NCBI GenBank assembly: GCA_014191755.1
Contig: BJHE01000008.1
Location: 27,072 to 91,071, forward strand
From: Cyanobium sp.
Lineage (GTDB): Bacteria > Cyanobacteriota > Cyanobacteriia > PCC-6307 > Cyanobiaceae
Direction of reading: 5' to 3'
DNA: 64,000 nt
In this document: in pieces, positions 62,597 to 64,000 of the stretch
Layout of the letters: each line of letters begins with the position of its first letter
Position numbering within the stretch: the first letter of the stretch is position 1
Made by a program: the position numbers and the translations under genes
The notes under the pieces: model-generated
Told to the model about the DNA's origin: nothing
Seen by the model: only the letters and a program-made list of their open reading frames with translations
The model's database searches: none

Positions 62597-63226
62597 GTGT
62601 TCGCATCGCCGGCCATCGCCAGCCCGGAGCCCCTCACCAGTGCCCAGCAGGAGCTCTACAACTGGCTGGAGGGCTACATCCACCAGCACCGCCACAGCCC
62701 CTCCATCCGCCAGATGATGGAGGCGATGGGGCTGCGTTCCCCGGCCCCGATCCAGAGCCGCCTGCGGCACCTCCAGCAGAAGGGCTGGATCACCTGGCAG
62801 GAGGGCCAGGCCCGCACGCTCCAGCTTCTGGGGGAGAAGGCGGCTGGGATTCCGGTGCTCGGTGCGGTGGCGGCCGGTGGCCTGATTGAAACCTTCGATG
62901 ATGTTCAGGAGCGGCTTGATCTGGCGCCCGTGCTCGACACCCGCGGCCTGTTCGCCCTCACCGTGAACGGCGACTCGATGGTGGAGGCCCACATCGCCGA
63001 TGGCGACGTGGTGCTGATGGAGCCGGTGGCCGACCCGGCCCGACTCCGCGACGGCACCATCGTCTGCGCCCAGGTGAGCGGCAGCGGCACCACCCTCAAG
63101 CACTTCCATCGCAGCGGCGGCGAGGTGCGGCTGGAGGCCGCCAATCCGGCCTATGCGCCGATCGTGCTGCCTGCCGAGGAGGTGGTAGTGCAGGGCCGCC
63201 TACTGGCAGTGTGGCGCCAGGTGTGA
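62597..63226 (+). CDS. lexA: LexA-type repressor
   Basis: N-terminal winged helix: LTSAQQELYNWLEGYIHQHR, SPSIRQMMEAMGLRSPAPIQ and LRHLQQKGWITW. The C-terminal S24 peptidase domain has the Ala-Gly self-cleavage region PVLGAVAAGGLIE, the catalytic Ser in VNGDSMVEAHI and the catalytic Lys in GTTLKHFHR. All residues needed for RecA-stimulated self-cleavage are present. In cyanobacteria LexA controls the SOS response in some strains and carbon or redox genes in others. GTG start; 209 aa. Confidence 0.93.
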   Translation: MFASPAIASPEPLTSAQQELYNWLEGYIHQHRHSPSIRQMMEAMGLRSPAPIQSRLRHLQQKGWITWQEGQARTLQLLGEKAAGIPVLGAVAAGGLIETFDDVQERLDLAPVLDTRGLFALTVNGDSMVEAHIADGDVVLMEPVADPARLRDGTIVCAQVSGSGTTLKHFHRSGGEVRLEAANPAYAPIVLPAEEVVVQGRLLAVWRQV

Positions 63227-63230
63227 CAGA

Positions 63231-63260
63231 AGCCCCACTCCCTGCGAGGACGATGGGGCT
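63231..63260 (+). terminator. Inverted repeat after lexA
   Basis: AGCCCCA and TGGGGCT form a 7-bp stem with a 16-base loop, 4 bases after the lexA stop. No T-run follows. Confidence 0.35.
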
Positions 63261-63374
63261 GGGACAGACCACGTTGTAAGCTCAGTGTGCGCCTGGCAAG
63301 CCCTTAGGGCTATCCGGAAAGGCGGGTTTCCCTCGGGTCACCCCACCAGCATTCCCGGAGCCTCACGCATCCCA

Positions 63375-63447
63375 GGGGCCATAGCTCAGCTGGTAGAGCA
63401 CCTGCATGGCATGCAGGGGGTCAGCGGTTCGAATCCGCTTGGCTCCA
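63375..63447 (+). tRNA. tRNA-Ala (anticodon GGC)
   Basis: Complete 73-base cloverleaf. The acceptor stem GGGGCCA pairs with TGGCTCC (one G-U), discriminator A. D arm GCTC-AGCTGGTA-GAGC, anticodon stem CCTGC/GCAGG with loop ATGGCAT (anticodon GGC), and the T arm with GGTTCGAATCC. The CCA end is not encoded. The strong terminator just downstream fits a single tRNA transcript. Confidence 0.97.
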
Positions 63448-63458
63448 TTGAAAAACCG

Positions 63459-63498
63459 AATCCCACCTTCCTTCTCAGGCAGGTGGGATTTTTGTTTT
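63459..63498 (+). terminator. Strong intrinsic terminator for tRNA-Ala
   Basis: AATCCCACCT and AGGTGGGATT form a 10-bp stem with a 12-base loop, followed directly by TTTGTTTT. It starts 12 bases after the tRNA. Confidence 0.9.
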
Positions 63499-63558
63499 GG
63501 ACCCTTCTTGCCCAAAATGGTCATAGAAATGGACTCATTTTCCAGGGCGCCGAGCAAT

Positions 63559-63585
63559 CGAAGCATCGCCAAATGCGATGCTTCG
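63559..63585 (-). terminator. Perfect 11-bp hairpin after the EAL-domain gene
   Basis: CGAAGCATCGC and GCGATGCTTCG flank a 5-base loop and sit directly after the minus-strand stop codon (63586-63588). No T-run follows on the minus strand, so it may work with Rho or as an mRNA-stabilising end. Confidence 0.5.
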
Positions 63586-64000
63586 CTACCGAGAGGGATC
63601 GAGAACTCCTCCATAGTGAAAGCCCTGGGCCAAGGCACAACCCAGCTCGATCAGATGGGAATCCTGCAGGGCGGTCTCCACAGCTTTGGACACCACAACG
63701 ATGCCGAGGGCGCGAGCCAGCCCGATCACCGCCTTCACAAGGGTCTCGTCATCACGATCGCTGCCGAGCCCCTCCACGAAGGAGCGATTGATCTTGAGGA
63801 TGGCGATCGGGAAACGGCGCAGATAGCGCAGGGATGAGTAACCAGTGCCGAAATCATCCACAACCAGGCTCTCCCCCAGTCCGATGCCATCGATCAGGCG
63901 CCCCGGGGCCAGCAGGGCGACCACCTCCGCATCCACGGCCTTGCCGACGCGATGGATCACATTGCGCAGGGCGTCCTCATCCTCAAGGTTGAAGGCCGAG
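63586..64000 (-). CDS. Degenerate EAL-domain protein, C-terminal part (continues beyond window)
   Basis: The open frame runs off the right edge, so GTG 63960 need not be the start. VVDDFGTGYSSLRYLRRFPI and LVKAVIGLARALGIVVVSKA match the C-terminal third of EAL phosphodiesterases. Key positions differ: KINRSF instead of KIDRSF, and SKAVET instead of AEGVET, losing a catalytic-region glutamate. Just upstream (DEDALRNVIHRVGKAVDAEV) does not look like the N-terminal EAL half but rather like a GAF-type helix, so the EAL domain may be truncated by deletion. c-di-GMP hydrolysis is unlikely. Confidence 0.65.
   Translation of the reverse strand, partial: SAFNLEDEDALRNVIHRVGKAVDAEVVALLAPGRLIDGIGLGESLVVDDFGTGYSSLRYLRRFPIAILKINRSFVEGLGSDRDDETLVKAVIGLARALGIVVVSKAVETALQDSHLIELGCALAQGFHYGGVLDPSR

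Noticed and set aside
62570-62597. Cyanobacterial LexA operator upstream of lexA (GTAC...GTTC)
   Set aside because: GTACTGCTCGTGTTC has the half-sites too far apart for the known RGTACNNNDGTWCB pattern.

Overview
This 64 kb window looks like chromosomal DNA of a GC-rich picocyanobacterium of the Cyanobium/Synechococcus type. The evidence is a CpcS/CpeS-type phycobiliprotein lyase, several cyanobacterial DUF families (DUF3611, DUF3122, DUF1517), a cyanobacterial exosortase with its companion gene, a bifunctional CbiE-CbiT enzyme, an FtsH with the HEVGH form of the zinc motif, and a densely packed high-GC gene layout. The genus is my inference; no rRNA is present.

Region 1 (1-31070) is one large cell-surface polysaccharide locus. 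From the left edge to about 20.2 kb, about eleven glycosyltransferase genes (GT2 and GT4 folds, including a GT2-GT4 fusion) lie on the + strand with a polymerase/ligase-like membrane protein, a nucleotide-sugar epimerase, an asparagine synthase and a carbamoyltransferase. Most neighbours overlap by ATGA or TGATG, so translation is probably coupled. At 19.2-23.4 kb an atypical SDR, a WecA/WbpL-like initiating phosphoglycosyltransferase and a WbpM/CapD-like 4,6-dehydratase form a module that suggests a QuiNAc- or FucNAc-like first sugar. Next come a cyanoexosortase with its associated protein, a dual-specificity-type phosphatase, a convergent Wzc-like tyrosine autokinase, and a divergent Wza-like export protein. 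Two unrecognised Pro/Ala-rich ORFs end the locus. No Wzx flippase was seen; it may lie further left.

Region 2 (31-53 kb) is mostly housekeeping: era, a phycobiliprotein lyase, a single ORF encoding TrmD and IspF, larB, a DUF1517 protein, thiS/thiE, a 43-residue membrane protein missed by the ORF track, ribF, DUF3611, surE, pheS, nadK, a receiver-degenerate OmpR-type regulator, DUF192, cobL (cbiET), an acyltransferase with SGNH domain, a GH116 glucosylceramidase-like enzyme, DUF3122 and ribD.

Region 3 (53-56 kb) holds a decayed GT61 glycosyltransferase pseudogene in AT-richer DNA, then DUF427, a Nif11-domain protein and an SRAP protein, followed by divergent ftsH.

Region 4 (57.9-61.5 kb) lies between ftsH and argF and carries four small-molecule or peptide tailoring enzymes: a cupin, a heme-oxygenase-like diiron oxidase (HDO) with all six expected metal ligands, a SAM methyltransferase and a TauD-family Fe/2OG dioxygenase. 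I do not recognise this combination, and it is the best candidate here for an undescribed pathway.

Region 5 (61.4-64 kb) contains argF, lexA, tRNA-Ala(GGC) with a strong intrinsic terminator, and the 3' part of a degenerate EAL-domain gene that runs off the right edge.
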